From Paracoccaceae bacterium (GTDB lineage: Bacteria; Pseudomonadota; Alphaproteobacteria; Rhodobacterales; Rhodobacteraceae): 15,276 nucleotides of DNA. A program made the translations under genes and the position numbers. Positions 7,722 through 14,778 of the stretch are shown in pieces; within the stretch, counting starts at the first letter, position 1; each line of letters starts with the position of its first letter. The notes under the pieces were generated by a model. The model saw only the letters and a program-made list of their open reading frames with translations, did not search any database and had not been told where the DNA came from. The stretch lies in contig JALQTL010000331.1 of NCBI GenBank assembly GCA_023260935.1, forward strand, positions 1 to 15,276. The letters are read 5' to 3'.

Positions 7722-8710
7722 GCGGCCCCCGCGATGTGATCTTCCAGAGGCGCGCGCAGGCAGGCATGGGCATGGCCATGCGCATCGGCCGTCAGGGCGG
7801 GGCGCTGCGACCGGCAGGCATCGGTCACAAAGGGGCAGCGGGTTGAAAAACGGCATCCCGCGGGCATTGCATCGGGCAGCGGTACCGATCCGGGGATCGT
7901 CAGCAGCCGCCCCTGCCGCCCCGCAAGGGCCGGCATCGACCCCATCAGACCCAGCGTATAGGGGTGCTGGGGTTCATTGAAGATACGGTCCACCGGCCCC
8001 TGTTCGACGATCCGGCCGGCATACATCACCGCCACGTCATCGGCGATTTCGGCCACCACACCAAGATCATGGGTAATCATCAGCAGGGCAGCGCCGGTGT
8101 CTTCCTGCAATTCTCTCATCAGATCAAGGATCTGGGCCTGGATCGTCACGTCCAGTGCGGTGGTGGGCTCATCGGCGATCAGAAGGGCCGGGTCATTTGC
8201 CAGCGCCATGGCGATCATCACCCGCTGACGCATGCCGCCCGAAAGCTGGTGGGGATAATCGTCCAGCCGCTTTTCAGCCGCAGGCATCCGCACCTTGCGG
8301 AACATTTGCAGGGCGCGGTCACGCGCTTCGGCCGGGGTGCAGTCCCGGTGGCGGCGCACTGCTTCGGCCACCTGATCGCCCACGGTGAAGGCGGGGTTCA
8401 GGCTGGTCATCGGTTCCTGAAAGATCATCGCCATGCGGTTGCCGCGCAGATCCTCGATCTGGTCGCGCGGCAGGGTCAGCAGATCGCGGCCCCGGAACAT
8501 CACCGATCCGGCGGAAACGGTGGCAGACCGGGGCGGCAAAAGCCCCATCACCGCCAGCGAGGTCACCGATTTTCCGCAGCCCGATTCCCCCACGATGCAC
8601 AGCGTGCGCCCCGGACGAATTGCAAAGCTGACGTCATCGATCAGGTCCACCGGCTGGCCGCGGAACCGGATGGAAAGGCCGCGCACATCAAGAATGGGAT
8701 CAGTGGACAT
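7718..8710 (-). CDS. Peptide-type ABC transporter ATPase (DppD/OppD family)
   Basis: A 330-residue ATPase. Walker A is GESGCGKS (41-48), the Q-loop is MIFQEPMTSLNP (95-106), the signature is LSGGMRQR (156-163), Walker B is LLIADEP (176-182), and the switch His214 is in MITHDLG. EPMTSLNP (99-106) and AGCRFSTRCPF (284-294) are typical of DppD/OppD. Cys286, Cys292, Cys299 and Cys317 give the C-terminal four-cysteine cluster. It forms a heterodimer with the following ATPase. The ATG lies inside the 3' end of the GntR gene (11-base overlap), with GGAGG 9 bases upstream, so regulator and transporter are expressed together. Confidence 0.93.
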   Translation of the reverse strand: MSTDPILDVRGLSIRFRGQPVDLIDDVSFAIRPGRTLCIVGESGCGKSVTSLAVMGLLPPRSATVSAGSVMFRGRDLLTLPRDQIEDLRGNRMAMIFQEPMTSLNPAFTVGDQVAEAVRRHRDCTPAEARDRALQMFRKVRMPAAEKRLDDYPHQLSGGMRQRVMIAMALANDPALLIADEPTTALDVTIQAQILDLMRELQEDTGAALLMITHDLGVVAEIADDVAVMYAGRIVEQGPVDRIFNEPQHPYTLGLMGSMPALAGRQGRLLTIPGSVPLPDAMPAGCRFSTRCPFVTDACRSQRPALTADAHGHAHACLRAPLEDHIAGAA

Positions 8711-9407
8711 CGCCCAACGCCTCCAGCGATGTCAGCCGCAGCAGGCTGTCGTTCAGGGTCATGATATGGTCACGCATGGCCGCACCTGCACGCACGGGAT
8801 CATGTTCGGCTATGGCATCGACGATGGCCCGGTGCTGGCCTTGATAGAGCGCGATGTTTCCCCGGCTCCGGGCGCGTTCACGGATCGCGCGCCAGCTGTC
8901 ATCATGGCGCGACCTGTCGATGGCGTCGAAGATCGTCAGGAAGAACCGGTTTTCAGTGCTGCGCGCGATTTCACGGTGCAGGGCGCTGTCCCACAATTCG
9001 CGCCCGTCGGCATCATCGGTCGCGTCCAGCCGGGCGATGATGTCGCGCATGCGCTGTACCGCTTCGGGGCGGGCACGCAGGGCGGCAAGCTGCGCCAGTT
9101 GCGGCTCGACCCGCAGGCGCACCTCCATAACCTCGGTAAAGCTGGCGGCCAGACCATCGGCGGGGGCCGAGGCAAGGTCTTCCGGGCGGGGGCCGGCAAA
9201 GGTGCCCGATCCCTGGCGCCGCCAGACCAGCCCTTCAGCCTCAAGCACCTCAAGCGCGCGGCGCACAGAGCGGCGGCTGATGCCCAGTGTTTCGGCCAGG
9301 CTGCGTTCGGGTGGCAAGCGCCCGTCACCTGTGGCCGGTATGCCGCGCAGCAGGCCGCGGATGCGGTCCAGCGCAAGGGTCGAATTGTCCTGATCCCGGT
9401 CCACCAT
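8700..9407 (-). CDS. GntR-family regulator, FadR/FCD subgroup
   Basis: A 235-residue repressor-type protein. The N-terminal winged helix contains LPPERSLAETLGISRRSVRR (31-50) followed by ALEVLEAEGLVWRRQGSGTF (51-70), the standard GntR wing. The C-terminal helical FCD domain (about 85-220) keeps the metal-type ligand set Asp140, His144, His192 and His214. FCD regulators usually bind small carboxylates or their derivatives and derepress their own operon. It is the first gene of the operon and overlaps the first ATPase gene, so it most likely controls the transporter and hydrolases. No strong ribosome site is seen before the ATG. A palindrome at 9424-9437 lies directly upstream. Confidence 0.9.
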   Translation of the reverse strand: MVDRDQDNSTLALDRIRGLLRGIPATGDGRLPPERSLAETLGISRRSVRRALEVLEAEGLVWRRQGSGTFAGPRPEDLASAPADGLAASFTEVMEVRLRVEPQLAQLAALRARPEAVQRMRDIIARLDATDDADGRELWDSALHREIARSTENRFFLTIFDAIDRSRHDDSWRAIRERARSRGNIALYQGQHRAIVDAIAEHDPVRAGAAMRDHIMTLNDSLLRLTSLEALGDVH

Positions 9408-9423
9408 CGTGCCAATGCCCGAT

Positions 9424-9437
9424 CCAATTCACATTGG
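9424..9437. promoter_or_regulatory. Candidate operator of the GntR-family regulator
   Basis: CCAAT-TCAC-ATTGG is a perfect 5-bp-arm inverted repeat, 17 bases upstream of the regulator start. Read leftward, TTGCCT and TAGCTT with a 16-base spacer lie just upstream (about 9443-9470), a weak match to a sigma-70 promoter, so the palindrome would sit near the transcription start. The surrounding 9440-9540 is distinctly AT-rich, as expected for a promoter region. Confidence 0.5.
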
Positions 9438-9593
9438 TACAAGCTAGGCGACTTTGGGCAGGAGGCAACAAAAATATATTCACTTGTGGCTATCTGTAGG
9501 AAAATTCCAGTAAACGCGCATATTTGAGTATTAAATGGGCAGGTCGGAAACGGCGCCTCATGCTGGCCCTGCGCGCTTGGCGGTCGAATCGGG

Positions 9594-9607
9594 CCAATTC
9601 AAAGTGG
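9594..9607. promoter_or_regulatory. Second, imperfect copy of the CCAAT-type operator
   Basis: CCAATTCAAAGTGG matches the 9424-9437 palindrome at 12 of 14 positions and in the same orientation, with the centres 170 bases apart. It lies between the crotonase-like stop and the AT-rich promoter region. It could be an auxiliary operator, but a chance match is possible. Confidence 0.3.
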
Positions 9608-9637
9608 TTCGGTTCCATGGCCCGGCAACGGAGGGGT

Positions 9638-10438
9638 TCAGGTATCTTGCCAGCGGGGCGCGCGCTTTTCGATAAAGGCGCCGATGCCTTCCCGTGCATC
9701 AGGGGCCAGCATGTTTTCCACCATCACCGCCGAGGCGTGGGCATAGGCCTGTGCCAGTGGCATTTCGCGTTGTTCGTAAAAGGCCCGCTTTCCGACGGCC
9801 AATGTGCGGGATGATTTGGCGGCGATCCTGCCGGCAAGGGCCATCACCTCGGCGGTCAACGCTTCGGCGGGCAGGACACGGTTGACCAGCCCCATCTCGG
9901 CTGCGCGCGGGGCGGGGATCAGGTCACCCGTCAGCAGCATTTCCATTGCGTGCTTGTTGGAAAGGTTCCGTGAAAGGGCCACCATCGGCGTAGAACAGAA
10001 CAGCCCGATATGCACGCCGGGGGTGCTGAAACTGGCGCCTTCGGCGGCAAGGGCCAGATCGCAGCTGGCGACAAGCTGGCAGCCCGCCGCGGTGGCGACG
10101 CCCGCTACCTCGGCAATCAACGGCTTGGGGCAGGTGACGATGGATTGCATGACGCTGGAACACAGCGCCATGATCCGGGCGAAAAAGGCGCGGCCGCCAT
10201 CGAGGGCGGCGCGCGCGGCGGTCAGTTCCTTCAGGTCATGACCGGCACAGAAGGCCGGGCCTTCTGCCGCCAGCACAACCACCCGCACCGAAGGGTTGCG
10301 GCCCGCATCGGTCACGGCGGCAGACAGCCGGTTCAGCATCGCCTCGGACAAGGCATTGCGGCGGCGGGCGTCGTTCAGGGTCAGGCGCAGGATGCCCTGA
10401 TCATCCAGATTCTGAAGCAGGATCGCATCGTCGGTCAT
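9638..10438 (-). CDS. Enoyl-CoA hydratase/isomerase (crotonase) family protein, ECHDC3-like
   Basis: A 266-residue crotonase-fold protein. FCAGHDLKEL (63-72) provides the first oxyanion-hole region and VAGVATAAGCQLVASCDLAL (111-130) the second. GLFCSTP (145-151) and AMEMLLTGD are typical of the ECHDC3-like group. The two catalytic glutamates of true enoyl-CoA hydratase (rat Glu144 and Glu164) are replaced by Gln121 and Gly141, with the 20-residue spacing conserved. It probably still binds an acyl-CoA thioester, but hydration by the usual mechanism is unlikely. The ATG at 10438 is chosen over an upstream TTG (10459), because the usual N-terminus begins nearby; neither has a good ribosome site. 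It follows the DmdA-like gene by 116 bases with a hairpin between. Confidence 0.85.
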   Translation of the reverse strand: MTDDAILLQNLDDQGILRLTLNDARRRNALSEAMLNRLSAAVTDAGRNPSVRVVVLAAEGPAFCAGHDLKELTAARAALDGGRAFFARIMALCSSVMQSIVTCPKPLIAEVAGVATAAGCQLVASCDLALAAEGASFSTPGVHIGLFCSTPMVALSRNLSNKHAMEMLLTGDLIPAPRAAEMGLVNRVLPAEALTAEVMALAGRIAAKSSRTLAVGKRAFYEQREMPLAQAYAHASAVMVENMLAPDAREGIGAFIEKRAPRWQDT

Positions 10439-10466
10439 GGGGCACCCGGTAACGGTCAAGGAAGGT

Positions 10467-10493
10467 GCACGCCCAGGCTGTTGGCGGGCGTGC
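10467..10493. other. Hairpin in the leader of the crotonase-like gene
   Basis: GCACGCCC (10467-10474) and GGGCGTGC (10486-10493) form a perfect 8-bp stem around an 11-base loop, between the DmdA-like stop and the crotonase start. There is no T-run on the leftward side, so it may be an RNA processing or stability element rather than a terminator. Confidence 0.35.
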
Positions 10494-10554
10494 GGGGAAA
10501 AGGCAAGCCGCGGCCCTTATGGCGCGGGCCATTTCGTGGCAAGCGGGCCGGGCG

Positions 10555-11697
10555 TCAGGCGGCGGCGAGCGTCTTTTTCGGGTCATAGAACGGACGATCC
10601 ACGATGGTTGCGCGGACCGGGCCATGGGCCGTGGCCACCTCGACCTCCGTGCCGATCACGGCGTGATCCACGGTAACCATGGCAAGCGCAATGTTCTGCT
10701 TCAGCCGGGGCGAGTAGATGGCCGATGTCACCTTGCCGATGGTCGCCCCTTCCCGGGTGATCGGCCAAAAGGTTGTGTTCGGGCCCTTCAGGGGCGCGCC
10801 ATCGATCAGCAGTCCCACCTGCCGGCGGCTGACGCCGGTGTCGCGGATGCGCTTCAGCGCGGCCTTGCCGATGAAATCGGCTTCGATATCAAGGTTCACC
10901 AACCGGTCCAGCCCCAGCTCATAGGGGTTGGTCGTGATATCGGCATCGGCGTGATAGGACAGCATGCCCCCTTCGATCCGCCGGATCGAAGAGGTATGGC
11001 CCGGCTTCAGGCCGAGCGGTTGCCCGACAGCCATGATCTTTTCCCACAGCGCATCACCATGTGCCGAGTCCTGAAGGTAAAGCTCGTATCCCAGTTCGCT
11101 GGACCAGCCGGTGCGCGATACGATCAGCGGGATGCCATCCAGTTCCACGCGGCGCAGCCAGTAATATCGCAGATCCATGATGCTGTCGCCAAAGAGTGCG
11201 CGCATCACCTCGCCCGATTTCGGACCCTGAAGTTGCAGGGGCGAGACATCGGGTTCGCGGATCGTCACCTCCATCCCCGAATGCACGGCCACGCCCTGCG
11301 CCCACAGAAGGATGTCACTGTCGGCCAGCGACAGCCAGAAATGATTTTCCGCCAGCCGCAACAGGATCGGGTCGTTCAGAATGCCGCCTTCGGCATTTGT
11401 GATCAGCACATACTTGCATTGCCCGACCGCCAGCTTTGACAGATCGCGCGGGGTCAGCATCTGCACGAAGCGCGCGGCATCCAGGCCGGTGATTTCCACC
11501 TGACGTTCCACCGCCACATCGCACAGGATGGCATCATTGATCAGGTTCCAGAAATTCTGCACCGGATCGCCGAAATCGCGCGGGATATACATGTGGTTAT
11601 AGACCGAGAAACCCGTCGCTCCCCAGCGGACGGTCGCTTCGAAATAGGGGGATTTGCGGATCTGCGTTCCAAAGCCGAAAGCTTCTGCCTGTGCCAT
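10555..11697 (-). CDS. GcvT-fold, DmdA-like tetrahydrofolate-dependent methyltransferase
   Basis: A 380-residue aminomethyltransferase (GcvT) family protein with a C-terminal barrel domain. SVYNHMYIPRDF (31-42), QMLTPRDL (79-86), GGILNDP (104-110), SLADSDILLW (123-132), DVSPLQLQGPKS (150-161) and RIEGGMLSY (240-248) match the pattern of DMSP demethylase DmdA. Asp109 is in the position of the conserved catalytic-region Asp of GcvT. Family members move a one-carbon group from a methylated donor to tetrahydrofolate in the cytoplasm. DMSP is possible, but many Rhodobacterales carry DmdA-like paralogues with other substrates, so I give no symbol. I chose the ATG at 11697, with AAGGG 7 bases upstream, over a GTG ten codons earlier. 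It lies directly downstream of the ectoine cluster's regulator. Confidence 0.8.
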   Translation of the reverse strand: MAQAEAFGFGTQIRKSPYFEATVRWGATGFSVYNHMYIPRDFGDPVQNFWNLINDAILCDVAVERQVEITGLDAARFVQMLTPRDLSKLAVGQCKYVLITNAEGGILNDPILLRLAENHFWLSLADSDILLWAQGVAVHSGMEVTIREPDVSPLQLQGPKSGEVMRALFGDSIMDLRYYWLRRVELDGIPLIVSRTGWSSELGYELYLQDSAHGDALWEKIMAVGQPLGLKPGHTSSIRRIEGGMLSYHADADITTNPYELGLDRLVNLDIEADFIGKAALKRIRDTGVSRRQVGLLIDGAPLKGPNTTFWPITREGATIGKVTSAIYSPRLKQNIALAMVTVDHAVIGTEVEVATAHGPVRATIVDRPFYDPKKTLAAA

Positions 11698-11741
11698 GTT
11701 TTCTGCCCTTGCTGGCGGGTCCGCCACGGACCACGCAACGG

Positions 11742-11757
11742 TGACGATATGGCGTCA
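11742..11757. promoter_or_regulatory. Inverted repeat upstream of the DmdA-like gene
   Basis: TGACG-N6-CGTCA lies 44 bases before the DmdA-like start, in the 166-base gap after the asnC-type gene. Another palindrome, GTCCGGAC, is at 11813-11820. The position suits an operator or activator site, but arms this short could be chance, and no convincing -35/-10 pair was found. Confidence 0.3.
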
Positions 11758-11863
11758 GATTTAGGCAGATCCGGCCTTCTGATCGGGCCAAACTTCAGGC
11801 CTTGGGCAGTCTGTCCGGACCAAAGTTCGCCCCGGTGTCAGACGGATCGGACTGCGCCCCGCG

Positions 11864-12370
11864 TCAGCCCTTTTCGGGCCTGCTGCCTTCGGCGGCGGCA
11901 AGGCGCGCCAGATCGGGGAGGGTCGATTTGATTTCTCGCGTGACGATATAGGTCAGGTAGCGGTCGATCCCCAGTTCCGCATCCAGCATCGCCTCCATCA
12001 GCGTCTGAAAGGCGGGCAGGCTGGGGGTGATGACCGTCAGCACATAATCCATTCCGCCGCCGGTCGAGATGCAGCCCGTCACTTCGGGGCAGTTCAGGAT
12101 ATGTCGTTCGAACCGCTCGAAATCGCTTTTCCGGTGGCTTTTCAAGGAAACGGTGACCACGACCTTGGCAAAGCCCACGATGCGCGACAGTGCAAGGTCG
12201 GCATGATACCCGCGGATCAGGCCGGCCTTCTTCAGCCGGGTCAGACGTTCCCGGCAGGGCGTGGCCGAAAGCCCGACCAATTCGGCCAGCCGTGTCTTGC
12301 TGAGCGGCCCATGGTCTTGCAGCGCGCAAAGGATACGGATGTCGGCCGCGTCAATCTCGGTTGGTTTCAT
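11864..12370 (-). CDS. AsnC/Lrp-family transcriptional regulator of ectoine catabolism (DoeX-type)
   Basis: A 168-residue Lrp-type regulator. The N-terminal IDAADIRILCALQDHGPLSK (6-25) leads into a helix-turn-helix covering TRLAELVGLSATPCRERLTR (26-45). The C-terminal RAM ligand-binding domain includes TGGGMDYVLTV (103-113) and ends in YIVTREIKS. Its place directly after eutE/doeB matches the asnC or doeX gene of known ectoine clusters, where it is thought to activate catabolism in response to pathway intermediates such as acetyl-diaminobutyrate. The ATG at 12370 is chosen by family length; the open frame reaches 12577 but the extra part is Pro/Gly-rich and unlike the family. No clear ribosome site is visible. 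A 170-base gap with palindromes precedes it. Confidence 0.88.
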   Translation of the reverse strand: MKPTEIDAADIRILCALQDHGPLSKTRLAELVGLSATPCRERLTRLKKAGLIRGYHADLALSRIVGFAKVVVTVSLKSHRKSDFERFERHILNCPEVTGCISTGGGMDYVLTVITPSLPAFQTLMEAMLDAELGIDRYLTYIVTREIKSTLPDLARLAAAEGSRPEKG

Positions 12371-12400
12371 CTGGGGCCAGGCGGCAGGGGACGGTGGGGT

Positions 12401-12422
12401 GAAAAGCGGGGTTCCCCTTTTC
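12401..12422. promoter_or_regulatory. Near-palindrome upstream of the AsnC-type gene
   Basis: GAAAA and TTTTC flank GGGG and CCCC around a TT centre, with two extra bases (GC) on the left arm only. It sits 31 bases upstream of the regulator start. It could be an autoregulatory operator, or a weak terminator for eutE/doeB, since the leftward strand ends in CTTTTC. Confidence 0.35.
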
Positions 12423-12457
12423 CATACGCTTCGGGCCGGATGAATGCCAGCGACTTG

Positions 12458-12481
12458 GCCCCGCCCGGGCAGGGCCGGGGC
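12458..12481. other. GC-rich hairpin between eutE/doeB and the AsnC-type gene
   Basis: GCCCCGCCC (12458-12466) pairs with GGG-C-CGGGGC (12472-12481), nine pairs with one bulged C and a 5-base loop. It lies 60 bases past the deacetylase stop and lacks a T-run. It may stabilise or partly terminate the eut transcript. Confidence 0.3.
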
Positions 12482-12540
12482 GGGGGGATGGCAGGGGGCG
12501 GCAGGTGTTGCAAAGCCCCCCGCCGCCGTTTGGGCAGGTG

Positions 12541-13548
12541 TCAGCCGGCGATTTCCTCGGCGATGACGGCAACACAATCGCCGGGCTTGACCAGACCGGG
12601 GAAATGGCGCGCGGTGAAGATGCCCGTCCGCTGCACCGTCAGTTCGACAGGGTCAAGCCCGCTGCGGCCGGTGGGATAGATCATGGCGATGACCTGCCCC
12701 TTTTCCACTTTGTCGCCCAGATCGGCGCAAAAGCGGATCAGCCCGGCATCCTGCGAAAAGGTGAAGCAATCCCCGTCGGGCATGTCCAGCCATTGCGTCG
12801 GCCGGGCTTGCGGCATGCCGGCAAGGATCCCTGCCGCCATCAGCAGGTTGCGGCAGCCTTGCAGCGCGATATCGGCGGTGCGGGCGCTTGCGGTGCCGCC
12901 GCCGCCCAGTTCCGTGGTGACGAAGACCTTGCCCATTTCTTCGGCGGCCGTGTCATACATGCCGACGGCGTCGATCTCCAGCATCTTGACGCTGAAGGGT
13001 GCACCGAAGGCCCGGACCAGATCGAAGGCGCGGGCCTCTTGCATCTTGTCGGGCAGGATATGCGCGGCACAGAAGGGCAGGAAGTCCAGCGTCTTGCCGC
13101 CCGAATGGAAATCCAGCACCACATCGGCCATCGGCAGCAGCACGCGCTGGAAGTAATCGGCAATCTTTTCGGTGACCGTCCCGTCGGGGCGGCCGGGGAA
13201 ACTGCGGTTCATGTTGCCCCGGTCGATTGGCGAGGTGCGGGTGCCTGCGGCAAAGGCAGGCTGGTTCATCGCGGGAACGATGATGACGCGACCCGTTACC
13301 TGATCTGCCCGCAGGCTGCGGGCCAGTTCGAACAGGGCAATCGGGCCTTCGTATTCGTCGCCATGGTTTGCCCCGGTCAAAAGGGCGGTCGGTCCCTTGC
13401 CGTTGCGCACCACCGTCACCGGGATCATCACCGAACCCCATGCCGCATCATCGCGCGAGAACGGCAGGCGCAGAAAGCCGTGCTGTACCCCGTCGGCGTC
13501 GAAATCCACCGTCGCCGAAATCGGCGACGGTCGCAGGTTGGCGGTCAT
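12541..13548 (-). CDS. doeB: N-alpha-acetyl-L-2,4-diaminobutyrate deacetylase
   Basis: A 335-residue zinc deacylase of the succinylglutamate desuccinylase/aspartoacylase family, also called EutE. It converts the product of ectoine hydrolase to L-2,4-diaminobutyrate plus acetate in the cytoplasm. Zinc ligands are visible as His62 and Glu65 in GANHGDEYEG (59-68) and His148 in LDFHSGG (145-151). DRGNMNRSFPG (109-119) supplies the substrate-binding Arg, and Glu213 in FVTTELGGGGT (209-219) is the likely catalytic base. The ATG at 13548 is chosen because it matches the family N-terminus and has AAGGA 9 bases upstream inside the preceding gene; the longer frame to 13659 only overlaps that gene. The 5-base gap to doeA/eutD fits the known hydrolase-deacetylase pair. 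Confidence 0.93.
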   Translation of the reverse strand: MTANLRPSPISATVDFDADGVQHGFLRLPFSRDDAAWGSVMIPVTVVRNGKGPTALLTGANHGDEYEGPIALFELARSLRADQVTGRVIIVPAMNQPAFAAGTRTSPIDRGNMNRSFPGRPDGTVTEKIADYFQRVLLPMADVVLDFHSGGKTLDFLPFCAAHILPDKMQEARAFDLVRAFGAPFSVKMLEIDAVGMYDTAAEEMGKVFVTTELGGGGTASARTADIALQGCRNLLMAAGILAGMPQARPTQWLDMPDGDCFTFSQDAGLIRFCADLGDKVEKGQVIAMIYPTGRSGLDPVELTVQRTGIFTARHFPGLVKPGDCVAVIAEEIAG

Positions 13549-13553
13549 CTGGG

Positions 13554-14735
13554 TCAGTCCTTCACAAAAAGCTTGCGCGGCACATTGGAAAGGCATTCGA
13601 CCCCGGTTTCGGTGATCAGGATGCTTTCCGTGATCTCCAGCCCCATGTCTTCGAGCCATAGGCCGGTCATGAAGTGAAAGGTCATGCCGGGCTTCAATTC
13701 GGTCTTGTCCCCCGGGCGCAGCGACATGGTGCGTTCGCCCCAGTCCGGCGGATAGCTGACCCCGATGGGATAGCCGGTGCGGTTGTCCTTGATGATGCCG
13801 GACTTGGCCAGCACGTCAAAGAACCCGCGTGCGATGTCTTCGCAGGTATTGCCCGGTTTGGCGGCGGCAAGGCCGGCCTCCATCCCTTCCAGCGTGGCCT
13901 TTTCGGCGTCAAGGAAGGCTTGCGTGGGCTTGCCGAGGAAGACGGTGCGCGACAGCGGACAATGATAGCGGTGATAGCAGCCCGCGATTTCAAAGAAGGT
14001 GCCCATGCCCGATTGCATCGGCTTGTCGTCCCAGGTCAGGTGCGGTGCGCTGGCATCGCGTCCCGAAGGCAGAAGCGGCACGATCGCCGGATAGTCGCCC
14101 CCGAAATCGCCATCCCCGCGGATGCCGGCATCATAGATTTCCGCAACCAGATCGCATTTGCGCATGCCGACCTGAACCTTGTCCAGAATCCGCTGGTGCA
14201 TCTTTTCGACAATGCGGCCGGCCTTGCGCATGTATTCGATTTCCTGCGGCGACTTGACCGCGCGCTGCCAGTTCACCAGCGCCGTGCAATCGGTGAAGCG
14301 GGCATTCGGCATCTGCTTTAGCAATGCGCCGTAAGCGGCTGCCGAGAAATAGTAATTGTCCATCTCTACCCCGATCCGCAGGCTGCCCCAGCCCTTGTCG
14401 GTCAGGACGGCGGAAAGGTAATCCATCGGGTGACGTTCGGTGGATTGAACATAGTGGTCGGCATAGCCGATAATGTTCTCTTCGCGCAGGTAGGCCGTCA
14501 GCTTTGCGCCGTTCGCATCCTGCCCGCGGCCGAACCAGATCGGCTCTCCCGCCGGGGGCACGATCACGCATTGATGGACATAGAACGACCAGCCGTCATA
14601 GCCGGTCAGCCAGTTCATGTTCGACGGGTCTGTCACGATCAGAAGATCGACACCCTTCGCGGTCATCGCGCTGCGTGTCTTTTCAAGTCGCGCCGCGAAT
14701 TCCGCGCGGGTGAAGCGCAAATCTACATCGGGCAT
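13554..14735 (-). CDS. doeA: Ectoine hydrolase
   Basis: A 393-residue creatinase/M24-fold enzyme, also called EutD, that opens the ectoine or 5-hydroxyectoine ring to give N-alpha-acetyl-diaminobutyrate. The N-terminal domain carries the characteristic SNMNWLTGYDGWSFYVHQ (38-55). In the C-terminal pita-bread domain the metal ligands of M24 peptidases are missing: the DFG aspartate is Glu249 in FFEIAG, and the Asp of D-F-T-R is Pro260 in HCPLSRT. This agrees with published work describing a covalent, creatinase-like mechanism for EutD. The length is normal. The start is firm: AAGGAGG (14744-14750) lies 8 bases before the ATG. It lies between eutC and doeB, 43 and 5 bases apart, in one transcript. 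Confidence 0.95.
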   Translation of the reverse strand: MPDVDLRFTRAEFAARLEKTRSAMTAKGVDLLIVTDPSNMNWLTGYDGWSFYVHQCVIVPPAGEPIWFGRGQDANGAKLTAYLREENIIGYADHYVQSTERHPMDYLSAVLTDKGWGSLRIGVEMDNYYFSAAAYGALLKQMPNARFTDCTALVNWQRAVKSPQEIEYMRKAGRIVEKMHQRILDKVQVGMRKCDLVAEIYDAGIRGDGDFGGDYPAIVPLLPSGRDASAPHLTWDDKPMQSGMGTFFEIAGCYHRYHCPLSRTVFLGKPTQAFLDAEKATLEGMEAGLAAAKPGNTCEDIARGFFDVLAKSGIIKDNRTGYPIGVSYPPDWGERTMSLRPGDKTELKPGMTFHFMTGLWLEDMGLEITESILITETGVECLSNVPRKLFVKD

Positions 14736-14778
14736 GGGGTGGTCCTCCTTCGGGCGGCGTGGCCTCAGCGGGTTGATC

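Noticed and set aside
5120..8710. ABC transporter as the ectoine uptake system
   Set aside because: Known ectoine importers are TRAP (TeaABC, UehABC), EhuABCD or BCCT types. This is a DppA/OppA-type system with its own regulator and hydrolases, separated from the eut genes.
9638..11697. A DmdA plus DmdD pair for DMSP demethylation
   Set aside because: DmdD is a crotonase that needs its two glutamates; the neighbour here has Gln and Gly at those places. The DmdA-like gene alone does not prove DMSP use, and no dmdB- or dmdC-like gene is in the window.
12371..12577. Longer N-terminus for the AsnC-type regulator
   Set aside because: The extra 69 residues are Pro/Gly/Arg-rich, do not resemble Lrp proteins and cross the likely regulatory palindromes and the end of doeB.
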